From Mycoplasma imitans ATCC 51306 (GTDB taxonomy: Bacteria; Bacillota_I; Bacilli_A; Mycoplasmatales; Mycoplasmoidaceae), in the NCBI RefSeq assembly GCF_000518305.1, contig NZ_KI912417.1, positions 4,622 through 68,621 on the forward strand: a stretch of DNA of 64,000 bases, written 5' to 3'. A program made the translations under genes and the position numbers. The notes under the pieces are model-generated. The model was given only the letters and a program-made list of their open reading frames with translations, had not been told where the DNA came from and made no database searches. Of the stretch, positions 8,905 through 21,568 are shown piece by piece. The stretch's first letter is position 1. Every line of letters begins with the position of its first letter.

Positions 8905-8990
8905 TGGTGGGCAGGGACGGATTCGAACCGCCGAAACCAAAAGGTGTCTGATTTACAGTCAGAAGCGTTTAGCCACTTCGCTACCTACCC
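8905..8990 (-). tRNA. tRNA-Tyr (GUA)
   Basis: An 86-base cloverleaf with a long variable arm, anticodon GTA and an encoded CCA. It is first in the five-tRNA operon. Confidence 0.93.
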
Positions 8991-9093
8991 GTTATTACCC
9001 ATAAAATTATAACATAAATATTATAAAATCTAGATTTTTATTTTATTAGGTTTAAACTTTATGGATCTGATGAATTTTTCTTGGTAATTTTGA

Positions 9094-9573
9094 TTAAAGT
9101 ACGATCTTTTTTACCGTAACTTTATAAGGGTGTTCAATCCCAATTACTTCAGCTGAATCACCTTCTTTTTTATCCATTATTGCTTTAGCAACTGGAGATT
9201 CGTGTGAGATCTTATTATCAGCTGGATCGCTTTCAATCGGACCAACAATTTCGTATGTGTAGTTTTGTCCATCTGAGTGATCGTGGATTGTTACTTTAGC
9301 ACCAACGATAACTCGTTTGTTTTTGGTGTCAACTTCTTTAATAATCTCATAGTGATTTAAGATATCTTTAATCTCTGCGATACGACTTTCGATCTCACTT
9401 TGAGTTGCTTTAGCCGAATCATAGTCCGCGTTTTCAGATAAGTCACCTTGTTCGCGCGCTTCTTGAATTAATTTAATAACATCAGCACGTTTAACGTCAA
9501 CTAAAAGTCTTAGTTCTGCTTGAAGTTTCTTTAAACCTTCTTGAGTTAATAAGTGTTTTGTTGTTTTTGCCAT
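9094..9573 (-). CDS. greA: transcription elongation factor GreA
   Basis: 159 residues, the normal GreA length. It rescues backtracked RNA polymerase by stimulating transcript cleavage in the secondary channel. The N-terminal coiled coil carries the acidic tip motif (GDLSENADYDSAK), followed by the FKBP-like C-terminal domain with SPVAKAI. It starts with the usual MAKTTKHLLTQEG. It lies alone between the tRNA operon and a membrane-protein gene. Confidence 0.95.
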   Translation of the reverse strand: MAKTTKHLLTQEGLKKLQAELRLLVDVKRADVIKLIQEAREQGDLSENADYDSAKATQSEIESRIAEIKDILNHYEIIKEVDTKNKRVIVGAKVTIHDHSDGQNYTYEIVGPIESDPADNKISHESPVAKAIMDKKEGDSAEVIGIEHPYKVTVKKIVL

Positions 9574-9627
9574 ACTATTCTAATCTTAAATTAATAATGA
9601 TGATATTTTTTCGTTAGTAGTTTTTAT

Positions 9628-10173
9628 TTATAAAGTATTCGGATAAATTGCTTCTTGTTGTTGAGATGCACTTTTAGCTTGCGCTTCTTTTTTTAGTTTT
9701 AGTTTTTGCGCTTTTTGTTTTCTTCTAATTGAACTGATTATGATCGCTTTGAAGATTGCATAGAAAATTAAACTAACTAACAATGAACTTACAAAGCTAA
9801 TGCCTAAGGGAATAAAATAACCAAAAAAACCTGCTTTTAAAGGGCTATTGTGTGTTCCCAAAAACGAATCAGTATTATATAAAACTGGAATGAAGTTTTT
9901 AATCTTACCAAATACACTTGAAGGATCAGGTAACATCCTAGCAAACTCGTGATAAGTCGAACTTCCTCATTCATAACTATTATCGCGGTTAAATCATTCT
10001 AATGCTTGCTTAGAAAAGAAGTTGTTATACAACTTCACCGGGTTGTATTGCTTATCGTATCATAAGAAAGCTAAGAACAGATAAATAAACCCAATTAGCA
10101 ATACTAGAAATAAGAAAAAGAAACCAAATCCCATACCCACTTTTTGGGCTCTTGTAAGTTTTATGTTGCTCAT
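9628..10173 (-). CDS. two-helix membrane protein of unknown function
   Basis: I do not recognise this 181-residue protein. It has one membrane segment at about residues 15-35, a soluble loop, a second strongly hydrophobic segment at about 125-150, and a Lys/Gln-rich cytoplasmic tail. The start at 10173 needs several internal TGA codons read as Trp. It lies between the Bax-inhibitor-like gene and greA on the same strand. Confidence 0.7.
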
Positions 10174-10234
10174 TATTCTAATAATAATCGTTTAAATTAT
10201 ATTCCTATTTTTTATTTTAAATAAGAATATATTT

Positions 10235-11017
10235 TTATCGTCGATATCCCATGATTCTTAAGATATCAATAAATAGGATAAATAATCTAAAGAACAAGAC
10301 AAACGAAGTGTAAATAACGAAGTTTGTAACTAAGTTTTCATTATCACTTAACTGAATTGATTCAGCCACTTTTCTAGTCATAAACGATGATAAGATTAGT
10401 GCTAATACTGAAAATACTAAACTTACAATCGTAATGATTAAGAAATAAACACTAAACAACCCTTGATTGAATCCAAAGATGAACACGATATTTACTAATA
10501 AGATCATTACCGTGCTGATGATGAATAAGATAAATAAAAATTTAGATAATTTAAATCCCGCACTGTTACTCATCTTATAACCTAAGAATGAAGTAACAAT
10601 ATAAACTAAACCAACGATTAATAACGCGGTGTTAATCTGGGTTAAATCAAGACCTCTAATCCCTTGGATATCATATCGACCAACAGATAATAACACACCA
10701 CTTAAACCAAAAGTTAAGAAGATTCAAGAAAACAGATAAACACTAACTAAAGTTCTCATCGAACGATAAACGTTTAATCAGAATGATGAGATAATTACGA
10801 TTAAAAACCCAACGGTTAAGCTAACACTTGAAGCGATTAAAAACCCAATTGAAGTTGATAAACCCGTTCTTTGTGCTACAGTTGTTATGATCAACGCAGC
10901 AAAAAAAGATAATAAGAAAGCCAACCCTGCATACAGGTGTGACTTTAAGAACGCTTTCTTAACAAAGGTAGTTTCTTGTTGCAAAAACGAGTTGGGAATA
11001 AATTGTCGATTTAACAT
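10235..11017 (-). CDS. Bax inhibitor-1 (YccA/TMBIM) family membrane protein
   Basis: A 260-residue protein of about seven hydrophobic helices. The N-terminal part (FLKSHLYAGLAFLLSFFAAL) and the C-terminal end (FRLFILFIDILRIMGYRR) match the pattern of bacterial BI-1 proteins, whose last helix ends in LFLxLLRLxGxR. Bacterial members are proton-sensitive calcium leak channels or protease modulators; the role here is unknown. One TGA Trp lies near residue 80. Confidence 0.75.
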
Positions 11018-11096
11018 ATTTTATCTTTTAGTAACTATTAAATTATTATATCAAATTATTAATTATAAGAGCTTTTGATCAGTTGTACGAATAAAA

Positions 11097-11116
11097 TACC
11101 ACCCATATGGGTGGTA
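11097..11116 (-). terminator. 20-bp perfect palindrome after apt, likely terminator
   Basis: TACCACCC and GGGTGGTA arms meet around ATAT. On the minus strand it is followed by TTTTATT, so it can end the apt transcript. The T run is weak, and a protein-binding palindrome is an alternative. Confidence 0.55.
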
Positions 11117-11171
11117 AGTTATTTTATAGATTAGATCAAAATAGTTTTTATCTCTTAAAGATTTTATAAGA

Positions 11172-11708
11172 TTAATATTCTAAGATGTAATCAATAGGTT
11201 TGGTTTGATCAAGTTTATTGATTCCGCCAAGTTCTTTTAGTCTGATCAAAAAACTATAACCAACAACTTCTGATTTAGCTTGTTTAACTAGTTTTGCGAT
11301 CGCTTCTACAGTTCCAGCAGTAGCTAGTAAATCATCAACGATCATCACCTTTGAATTAGGTATGATTGCATCTTGGTGAATCTCAATAACGTTATTCTTA
11401 CCATATTCAAGATCATAAGAAGCGCTAAAAGTTTCTCTTGGTAATTTCTTTTCTTTACGCACTAAAACAAAGGGTAGTTTTAGTTTATTGGCTAATGGTA
11501 CACCAAATAAGAATCCGCGAGATTCTGGTGAAGCGATCACGTTTGCTTTAGTTTTTCTTACCACCTGAGCCATCGCTTCAATTACTTGATCAAATAAAAT
11601 TGGATCTAATAAGATCGGGGTAATATCATAAAACAAGATACCAGGTTTAGGGAAATCTGGTACGGTTATGATTGTTTTTTTGAGTTGAGCAATTAGTTGG
11701 TCTTTCAT
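11172..11708 (-). CDS. apt: adenine phosphoribosyltransferase
   Basis: 178 residues. It converts adenine and PRPP to AMP, a purine salvage step needed by organisms without de novo synthesis. The PRPP loop VMIVDDLLATAGT is at about residues 121-133, and the purine-side PESRGFLFG at about 61-69. It starts only six bases after the secDF stop, so it is probably co-translated. The apt/secDF pairing is the same as MG276/MG277 in M. genitalium. Confidence 0.95.
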   Translation of the reverse strand: MKDQLIAQLKKTIITVPDFPKPGILFYDITPILLDPILFDQVIEAMAQVVRKTKANVIASPESRGFLFGVPLANKLKLPFVLVRKEKKLPRETFSASYDLEYGKNNVIEIHQDAIIPNSKVMIVDDLLATAGTVEAIAKLVKQAKSEVVGYSFLIRLKELGGINKLDQTKPIDYILEY

Positions 11709-11713
11709 ATCAT

Positions 11714-14644
11714 TTAATTATTTTCTTTATGTTCGTGATAAACAACTATAGTTGCACGTTTATGCAAGTTGATTCCTTCGACTAATTGTTCATCAATTAG
11801 ATCAAGGTTCTTTTCTTCTTGTTTGGTTTTTAGTGAAACTCTTGATCAGTAAATCGCGTTCGTGTTTGATTTTTTAATCATCAATAAACCGATTAATGGG
11901 TTTAGCAAGAAGATCGCATTAATATTAATTAACACCATATTAAATAAGCTAAAGCCACCAAAATAAACTAATTGTTTATTTAGATCATCAGTAATATTTA
12001 ATCCACTACCTCCATAGTTTAGACCATAGAAGATGAAATAAGCAAGTGTTGATATAATTGTTGAATAAAGATATAGATCAATTATTGCTATTGCTGAGTT
12101 ATTAACGATCTTTTTAACTGATTCGGGTTTGTAGATCTCTTTTAGATTGAAATAAGTGTATAGGTTTGTTGTTACAAACACGAAGTTGGCTAACGAATAG
12201 ATATAACTAAACAAGCTAATTAATAAGAACAGATATCCATAGTCCGAACTTACGATTGTTTTAGTTAAGAACAACACACCTAAGATAACACTAAAGTTAG
12301 CTAAAGCATGAACAAGATAACCAATTACCACGATCCATTGATATCTTAATAAGAAGTAAGCTAAACCAATTAAGGTGGTTGATCCTAATGCAATTAAGAT
12401 CGTGTTAAGTGAATCGTATAAGCTATCACTATTAATAAAGAAGGTGCGGTTATTTAAGTTGTATAATGCAAAGATTCCCAATCCGATTAAACCAACGAAT
12501 AGTAATAAAGCAGCCAATGAGCGTTTGCTCATGATTTGATACTTGTAAGTTTTACTAAAGGTCTTATCAACTTGTTCGTCAATTGTTACAACAAGATCAT
12601 TAAACGCCATCGCATCTTTTGATAGGTTACCAGAGATCATACTTAAGTTCTTGTAAGTATGTTTGTACAGATATAGTTTTGGCGAAAAATTATTAATAGA
12701 ATTGAACACCTTAACTAATAATACCGTCAACCCATAGTTAATAAAGAATCCGATCAAGCTTGAGATGATTAACAAGATTCCGATTGATTGCGATTCGTAT
12801 TTAGAAATAAACGACATGAACAACCCAATTACTAACTGAATCAGATACAGATCAACCGCTTTTAAGAACGTCTTATTATGGGTTGACCTCCACGACTCGA
12901 GCAACGAAATCTTATTACTTACGTTGCGCTTGAAATTTAGGTTCATAAACAACTGCACTAAGAAGTTAAAGATAATCACCCCGATTAATCCAGTTAAACT
13001 AAACATGTCAACAAACGCGTTGAATTTTGAATAGATTAAAAAGGTTAGTACTGCTGATAAGATCAAACCAAAGATCCCAAAGAATCCTTGAACCTTAAAT
13101 CCAGCAATCATGATCAATGCTAATACCAATAAGATAATTCCTACCGCTAAAAAACCCGATTGATATTGGTTAAGGTTTGTAAACGTTTGTTTGATTAATG
13201 GTTGGTTAATTGTTGAACTATTTTCAACAACATAGAACTTGTTATTAGCACTACTTTGTCTGATTAATGTAGCTAAACTATTAGCTTGGTTAAAATTAAT
13301 CGTTGCATAAGTAGCAGATGGATTCAATCTTTCAGTTAAGCTTAATACCCCATCACCATTATTGTTAATGGTGATGTTAGTTGGGAATAGATTATTTAAT
13401 AATTGAGATTCCGATCCATCAACATTAGTTGTTCTTAATTCATATAAGATAAACGGAGCAAACAGACCACTAAAATCAGTTGGTGTTGAACTTCTTGGGT
13501 TTCTTGAACCTTGAGGTGTTGTTATCTCTTCGGGTTTATCTTTAGCATCAGCAGCAGCTGCTACATAAGCTTTAGGTTCAGCATAAATATAATAAAGATC
13601 ATTTAGTTGGATATCTTGTGCTGATTTAAATGGCGCTACTAAGTTCTTAACATTAGCACTTGGTTCATACCCACCAGTTGCATGTAAGAAGTTTCATAAT
13701 GCTTGTTCGGTATTACTTAGAGCAAACCATTGATTTGAGTTTTGTACAACATTAAAGATACCTCTTACGTAATTTAATGCGCCAATTTTATCGTTTCATA
13801 AAACTAGGTTTCTATTACCTAATACATCAGTGGTGTTGTTTGATACGAACAATCTGTTCTTAATATCTTCAACACTACCTTGACCGTTTGATGTGAAATA
13901 ATCTGAATTTCTAGGGATTAGATTTACGAAATAATCTAATACCTGATTACTATTATCAGAGTTTGCTGCAAACTTCTGATTATTTTTTAATTTAACTTCA
14001 AAAGTAACTCCAGAGTTAGCACTAGCTGCACTTGGCTGGATCACTCGAATTGAATTTTTAATAATCTCACTATTATCTAACAACACATAACCATCAGTAG
14101 TTTCTAAAGTTAGGTTATATTGATTGTTAAGCGTAGTTTGAATCGTTCTTTTTAAACGTTCGTCAAAGATTCTTTGACGTTCGTTTGGACTTTTATCTAA
14201 GGTTTTATTAGCCGAAATTACCAATGCTGGTAAGGTTTTATTACTATTTAATCAAGAACTATCAACGTGACTATTAGTTGGTAGGGGAACGTTGTTTTTA
14301 AAAGCAACATTAATTTCAGAAAACCCTAATGCAAACAGTTTTTGACTATAGCTATTAGCTAAATTAGTAAAAGCTTGTTGGGGAATTAACTGGGTATCAT
14401 CAACATTACGCGGTTGACTAAAATCAAATGTTTGATTGCGTTGAACTGTATCATTTTGATTTTGGTCAGTTTTCATCTCAAATGGTGAAAAATAGATCGT
14501 GGTATTAATATCGCCATTATAAAAACGTCCTTGAGGTGATAACTTAGCCGTTTGGATACTACCAAACGTAATTCCAACGATTGATAGTACTAATAATATA
14601 AAAATGATAAAGCTTTTTAATAGATAGTCAAAACTTACTTTCAT
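11714..14644 (-). CDS. secDF: SecDF-like protein-export membrane protein
   Basis: A 976-residue membrane protein. One N-terminal helix (about 10-30) is followed by a roughly 400-residue outer region and then about 11 more hydrophobic helices, the layout of fused SecD/SecF export motors. The sequence is very divergent, as in other mycoplasmas, and the usual SecD/SecF motifs are weak. Call rests on topology and on gene position next to apt and near relA (MG277 equivalent). The frame is continuous from ATG 14644 with several TGA Trp codons. Confidence 0.65.
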
Positions 14645-14654
14645 AACTGGTAAA

Positions 14655-16277
14655 TTATAACATTTTGATTTTTTTAACTAATGAATCAAACAAGGCTTCA
14701 GACGCTGTTATCTTAGATGAAAATTCGGGGTGGTATTGACAACCCACAAAAAATGGGTGGTTTTTTAATTCAATCGTTTCAACCAAATTCTCTTGTTGGT
14801 ATACCCCAGAAATGATGAATTCTCCATCATTAAATCTATCAATATAATCATTATTAAATTCATAACGGTGACGGTGTCTGCGCTTGATTCAATCTTGTTG
14901 GTAAATTGATTTAATTAACGTTTGTTCTTTTAAATTAATTAAATAATCACCCAATCTTAAACTTCCACCAAAGTTATCACCTTCTTGGTTCATCAACTTA
15001 AAGATCGGATAAGGGGTGTTTTTATCAAACTCACTTGAATTCGCTTTATCTAAACCCAAGACGTTGCGCGCATATTCAACACATGCTAGTTGCATCCCAA
15101 GACAGATTCCTAAAAACGGAATCTTGTTGATTCTAGCAGCTTGGATAAACTTGATCTTACCTTCAACCCCACGCGAACCAAACCCACCAGGAACGATCAC
15201 TCCATCATATTGTTTAATCTTATTAACTACTTCTTCTAAATTAGCTTGATCATATAATGATGATTCAATCCAATCTAACTCTAATCTAACGTTATTATGA
15301 TACCCCGCTAAATTGATTGACTCAATTAATGAGATATAAGCATCTTTGAATTGGGTATATTTACCAATAATCCCGATCTTTTTAACGATATTATCTTTAT
15401 TGTTAATTTTATTAACTAGATCATTTCATGCATCTAGTTTAATATCAGGATTGATTCTTAGTTGTAACTTGTTAGCAATCTTATCATGAACTTGTTGGTT
15501 ATATAAATATTGCGGTAAATAATAAGTATTATCTAGATCAATCGAGTTAAAGATATTGTCTTTATCAAGATAGGTTGCTCCAGCAATCTTTAACTTAGTT
15601 GTTAGATCTAATTCGTTTTTAGATCTAACAACTAAAAAATCGGGATTAATTCCCAAGTTATTTAACTCTTTTAGTGAGTGTTGAAGTGGCTTGGTCTTTT
15701 GTTCGCTATTAGATAAACTAATGATTGGCACGACATGGATAAATGCCGTGTCGTGCTTATCATTTTCGCGCACGATTTGTTTAATCGCTTCAATAAATGG
15801 AAGCGATTCTAAATCCCCAATCGTGCCCCCGATTTCACAAAAAACTAAATCACAAACCTGGTTATATTTATCATTAGCAGCAGCATAAATCCGTCTTTTA
15901 ATCTCGTTGGTAATATGGGGAATTAACTGAACGGTATTACCTAAATACTCACCCTTGCGTTCTTTATTAATAACACTAAAATAAACTTTACCAGAGGTAA
16001 CTGAAGACTTTTCGTCTAGATCTTGAACTAAAAAACGTTCGTAATAACCTAGATCTAAATCGGTCTCAGCCCCATCTGAAGTAACAAACACCTCACCATG
16101 TTCATAAGGTGACATCGTGCCCGAATCAACATTTAGATAAGGGTCTAACTTTAAGATGTTGATCCTAAAGTTTTGGTGCTTGAAAATACTTGATATTGAA
16201 GCAATAATCAAACCCTTACCAACTGAAGAGTAGACTCCGCCAGAAACAAAGATATATTTAGTTTTTTTAGTATTCAT
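14655..16277 (-). CDS. pyrG: CTP synthase
   Basis: 540 residues, family length. It makes CTP from UTP, ATP and glutamine. The synthase domain starts with SGGVYSSVGKGL, which holds the ATP loop; most relatives have SGGVVSSLGKG. The Gln amidotransferase domain has the PGGFGSRG oxyanion region, nucleophile Cys392 in GICLGMQ and the HPEF His/Glu pair near the end. It lies in the minus-strand chain between relA and secDF. Confidence 0.95.
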
Positions 16278-16284
16278 TCAATAA

Positions 16285-18453
16285 TTATAATAAGTTTCAA
16301 TTAAAAGACATGTCTTTTAATGTGATTTCATCCATGATGAAATTAAGGTGGCGCATATCTTGAACATAAATCCCAAGATCTGCTATAAACGTATTGTTTT
16401 TCTTATCCTTAGTCACATTAAGCGAAAATAGCTTAGCATTATTATTAATAATAATTAACAAGATATCATTAACCACGTTACCGCTTCAAGCTCCTTGAAG
16501 CTTAACATAACTGCGAAACAATCTTGGTCGTGCTTCAAGTTTTTCATCGCTTCAGTTAAGCGCAATAATCTTTTCATTGTTTAACTTCTTAATGTTCTTG
16601 CAGTTGGGCGAGTGAACATTAAGAATGTTTTTTTGGATTAAACCTGCTGAGGGAATGTATGGTAAGATTGAACAGCAGCGACTGATCTTAATACTAGCAA
16701 AATTGATCCCTGGGATCTCTTTAAAATAAGAGTTAAGAAATAACCATTTTGCTTTATGTACTTTGAGTTTTTTTAAGACCTTTTTTCAATTGAAGTTTTT
16801 TGAAAAAAACTCATATTGTTCGTTATCTCTAAAGTTAATCTTATTAACGTATTTAATGTAATCACTCAAACTGTTAAATCCCAAGATCTTGACTCGGTTT
16901 AAGATATCTGTTGACGAGATAAGGTTGTTTTTGAAATACTTTCTTAGTTTTTCGACAAACTCTTTTTCAGAATCTTCATACTGATTAAGTTGTTCAATGA
17001 TTGCGATTAACTCTTTTTTGATGGCCGGGTTTTTAATTCGTTTTAACCAGCTCTCATTAATCTTGATCTCATTACTATATTCAAAAGTAACCACATCACC
17101 ATCTTCTAACAACTTATCAAATAAGATATTATCGTTTGAACACATAATCTTATCTAGAAAGATAAACTGCTTAGGATCAACCCGATAAGCTAACTCTAAT
17201 GCTGTAACTGATGATGATAGCGAATAACTCTTATTGTTATTTGATACTAATACGTCAATCAAAGATCCTTTTGTAAGATCTTTGATTAAGGTTAGATCAC
17301 GTGCCCGTTTTTCATTAAAAATATCAACTTGAAACCGGTTAAGCACTTCGGTTTTATATTCATCAGTTTCACTGATGTCAATATTGAGTTTATATGCTCA
17401 GTGAGATGCTAGTCCTAAATTGGAATTGCGATCCATATTTTTGGTTCGAATTTGCACTTCAATAAGTGTTCCATCAACTAATACAGTAGTATGAATTGAT
17501 TGGTATAGATTATTTTTAGGAGCACAGATATAATCTTTAAATAATCTTGGAATGTATTTGAAGTTTAAATGCACAAGCCCTAAAACTTGATAAACATCAA
17601 ATTCGTTTTCAACGATAATTCTTAGTGCGTAAATGTCGTGAATATTTTTAACATTTTGACTATCATGACGGTAATTTAATTTTTGATAAGTCGAATAAAC
17701 GCTTTTGATTCTTGAAGTAAGTTCATAATTTAGATGGTTACCATCTAAGATCTTTTTAATTTGTTGTTCGAAACTAATTCATTTTAATGAATTGTTAAGT
17801 TTGTGCTCGTTGATTAGTGATAATGTATCATCAAATGCAGTGGGATTAATAATCTTAAAAGTTAGATCAAGTAATTGCGTTTTGATCCAATACATTCCCA
17901 ATCTACCGGCAATTTGCGCGTAGATGTCAAATGTTTCTTGAGCAATAATCTTTTGTCGATCTGGTTTTAAAAATTGGATCGTTGATAGGTTGTGAAACCT
18001 ATCAGCAATCTTAATAATAATAGGTCGTAAGTCTCTTGAGATCGAACTAAAAACACGGATTGTGTAATCTAATTCATTTTTGTGTAATAATAATCCTTCA
18101 CGGTTTTTCTTGGCTTCAGATGAGATCTTAGTAACAGCTTTAACAAGATCAAGCACATTATTATTAAACGTGGATGATATCAAACGTTTATCAACACTGG
18201 TATCTTCTAATAAATCATGTAATAATCCCGCAATGATCGTATCATCATCCATTCTTCATTCGGCTAACTTGATTGAGGTTTCAAGTGGATGAATAATATA
18301 AGGTTCACCACTTTTACGCTTCTGTTCACCGTGTCAGAATTTAGCAAACTCAAAAGCTGAGATAAACTTCTTGATACTTGCTTCAGAATAATTGTTTTTA
18401 ATTAAGATTTGTTTGAAATCTTCTAAGCGGGTATTAACTGATTGAAAATCCAT
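16285..18453 (-). CDS. relA: bifunctional (p)ppGpp synthetase/hydrolase, RelA/SpoT
   Basis: 722 residues. The N-terminal HD hydrolase domain keeps HDLLED (His79-Asp80) and the earlier GEPYIIHPLE. The synthetase domain has the RLFKDYI...NLYQSIHT block. A TGS-like segment and a C-terminal extension follow. It controls the stringent-response alarmone. The last residues are read through a TGA Trp at 16297-16299, so the true stop is TAA 16285. It overlaps neither neighbour and sits 7 bases upstream of pyrG. Confidence 0.92.
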
Positions 18454-18462
18454 TATTGATTG

Positions 18463-20214
18463 TTATTTATTGTCTTTAACTTTTAAATAAAGTTCATTTA
18501 AGAATTGTTCGTTGATTACTTCAGAAGGTGAATTGTTCATCAGATCAAACCCTTGGTTATTCTTAGGAAAAGCGATTACATCACGAATTGATTTCGACTT
18601 GGTTAAGATCATTAACAAACGATCTGAACCGATCCCAATTCCACAGTGTTGGGGAGCTCCATAGTGATAAGCATCTAATAAGAAATCAAACTTGTCATTA
18701 ACTTCAGCTTCTGATAACCCTAATGAGTTCATCACTTCTTTTTGAAGTGATGGATCTGTAATTCGGATTGCTCCACTACCTAGTTCAAAACCATTTAACA
18801 CCAAATCATATGAAGCAGCTTTGGCGTTAGCTTTATCTTGATTAAATGTTTTTAAATATCTTTCATCAGGTGCTGTAAACAAGTTATGCGCTGATTGGTA
18901 AGAGTTGGTCTTATCATCCCATTCATATAATGGTCAATCAACGATCCATAAGAATTTGTATTCATCTTCGTTTGCTAACTGATAAATCTCATTAAGTTGG
19001 CTTCTTACCGCACCCAATGATTTATTAATTACATTAAGATCATCATCACCAACAAAAAAGATCGTTCCCTTCTTGTTTGATAATCCTAATTTTTTAAGAT
19101 CATCAACGGTGATAAAACGTTTGATTGATCCATCAACTATTTTGTTATTTTCATAACTAAACCAACTTAAGGCTTTAGCATAATTATCCTTAGCATATTT
19201 TTCTAACACCTTATGTTCTTTAGATGAAATCATTATTTCATCTAAAACGATTGCTTTCAAGCGGTTTTTAGATGCAAATTGTTTAAACACAACAAAGTCG
19301 TGGTTGACAAACACCAAGCTTACATCGATCAATTCACAACCAAACCTTAGATCTGGTTTATCTGTTCCATAACGATTCATCGCATCATCATATTTCATGC
19401 GTAAGAAGTTAGGTTCAATCTTAATTTTCATTAGTTGATCAAAAAGATGGATAAACATCTTTTCAATCAGATCAAAGAACTGTTCTTTTGACATGAATGA
19501 AACTTCCATATCAATCTGAACGTGTTCGGGTTGACGATCTTTTCTTAAGTCTTCATCTCTAAAACATCTTGAGATTTGGAAATATCGCTCAAAACCACTG
19601 ATCATTAATAGTTGTTTGTAAATCTGCGCTGATTGGGGAAGCGCATAAAACATATTAGGGCCTACACGTGAAGGGACCACATAATCGCGTGCACCTTCAG
19701 GGGTTGTTTTAGATAATATTGGTGTTTCGATCTCAGTAAAACCGTGTTTAGCTAAAAAGTTTCTCACCACCAAGAAAAAATCTGAACGAAACTTCATATT
19801 TTTTTGCAACACCGGTCTTCTTAGATCTAAATATCGGTATTTTAACCTAACATCTTCAAGCGCATCAGTAATATCTTCAATAATAAATGGTGGCGTCTTA
19901 GATTTTGAGATTGTTGTAAGTTTGTTAATCAACACCTCTCGATCACCCAACTCTAAATTAGGATTAGCTACTTTTTTTAATTGAAGGTTACCTTCAATTA
20001 AAACTAGATCTTCTCTTGATAAACTACTATATTCATTGTTCTTATCTAGTAGTTGGATTAAACCTGATTTATCAGCTAGTTCAATGAAGTTGAAATTACC
20101 CAACTTACGAATGTTTTTTACTCAACCAACAATCATCACTTGTTGGTTGAGTAACTGATCATTTTTTAGTTCAATAATAGCTTTACGGTTGGTGAAATCT
20201 AATGTTTGGTACAT
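18463..20214 (-). CDS. aspS: aspartyl-tRNA synthetase
   Basis: 583 residues. The N-terminal OB-fold anticodon domain (starting MYQTLDFTNR) is followed by the class II core: ISRCFRDEDLRKDRQPEH (motif 2) and GIGSDRLLMIL (motif 3). The start at 20214 rather than 20103 restores the first part of the OB fold through a TGA Trp. The gene begins two bases after the hisS stop and lies upstream of relA. Confidence 0.95.
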
Positions 20215-20216
20215 AA

Positions 20217-21476
20217 TTATTTAATAAAATCCTTTCGCTTAATTGTTTGTTGGGTTTGATTGTTTAAATTTTTGATTGTGATTGTTTCATTATCTCATTC
20301 GTCATTACCCATAATAATGAGATGATTAAAGTTTGCTCGAAGAGCATACTTGATTGCTTTATCAAGTTTAGTTAATTTATTATGGTAATAAACGTTGTAA
20401 TGATGATTAATTAGTTGTTCGGATAATTTAATTGCATCTATTTCTTTATCTTTAGTTAAATTAATTAACAAGTATTTATCTTTTTGATTTGATGAGATTA
20501 ATGATTGTTTAAGATCATCATCAAGATAAGCGATAAATCGTTCGATACTTAAAGCAAAACCGATTGCTTTAAGTTCTTTATTAGTTAATTCCTTAATTAA
20601 GTTTTGATAACAACCACCACCAATTAATGTACTTTGAGCTTGGTCGTTATTGGCTAAGATAAACTCAAAAACTAATTCAGAATAATAATCTAATCCTCTA
20701 ACAAGTGTTGGGTTAACTTGATAATTTAGTCCTAAACTATCAAGTTGGTTTAAGAATTGTTTGAACTGAACTTTTTCTTCATCTGAAATAAACTGATCTA
20801 TTGTTGGTGCGTTCTTAACAAAATCTTTGGTAATTTCGATCTTATCATCAAGGATCCTTAACACACCATAAGAGTTCAAACGTGAGATTGACAACTCGGT
20901 TAATTGATCCTGGTACTTGATAAAATATTCGTTTAAATGATCAACTCATTTTTTTCTAGAATCAAAGTTCCCCAATCAGTTGATATTTAAAACACAATTA
21001 AATTTAAAGCTATCCAAGATCTTTTTTGCAAACAAAATTGTTTGCAAATAATCAAAACGATCAAGTTCGCCCACTAACTCAATCCCGTATTGATAAAACT
21101 GTCGCATCCTACCTTTTTGAGGGCGTTCATATCGAAACATCGGTTCAAGATAATACAACTTTAACGGTAGTGGTTTTTGATCTAATAATTTGTGTTGGTT
21201 AACTGCACGAATCACACTCGCTGTACCTTCTGGTCGTAGCGCTAATTTACGTTTGGAAAGATCGTCAAATTGGTATAACTCTTTCTTAACGATGTCAGAG
21301 TGCTCAAGGTTACGACTAAACAACTCTGCATGTTCAAACACGGGAGTTTTAATTCTTTGATAAGTATAATGATCTGATATCTTGATGATTTTATTTATGA
21401 TCGCGTTAAATAAAATCATCTCATCATCAAATCAGTCAATTGTTCCTCTTACAGCGGTTATCTGTTTATTACTCAT
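20217..21476 (-). CDS. hisS: histidyl-tRNA synthetase
   Basis: 419 residues. Class II core with LRPEGTASVIRA (motif 2 region), FRYERPQKGRMRQFYQYG and the histidine-binding LVRGLDYY. The C-terminal anticodon domain is short. Paired with aspS as in many Firmicutes. The start at 21476 is set by MSNKQITAVRGT, which relatives share. Confidence 0.95.
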
Positions 21477-21517
21477 TATTCTTAAATCAAATAAAACTTA
21501 ACAGTTTTAATAATTAT

Positions 21518-21548
21518 AAAAAAAAAGAAGTAAATTAACATTTACTTC
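21518..21548 (-). terminator. terminator of the cytadhesin operon
   Basis: GAAGTAAAT and ATTTACTTC arms around TAAC, followed on the minus strand by about nine T. It lies 20 bases past the last crm gene. Confidence 0.8.
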
Positions 21549-21568
21549 ATTGCTTAGTTGCTATTAGG

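Noticed and set aside
14889-15249. Separate amidotransferase gene and antisense frame in the pyrG region
   Set aside because: The amidotransferase is the second domain of pyrG, joined through UGA Trp codons; the antisense frame has no support.
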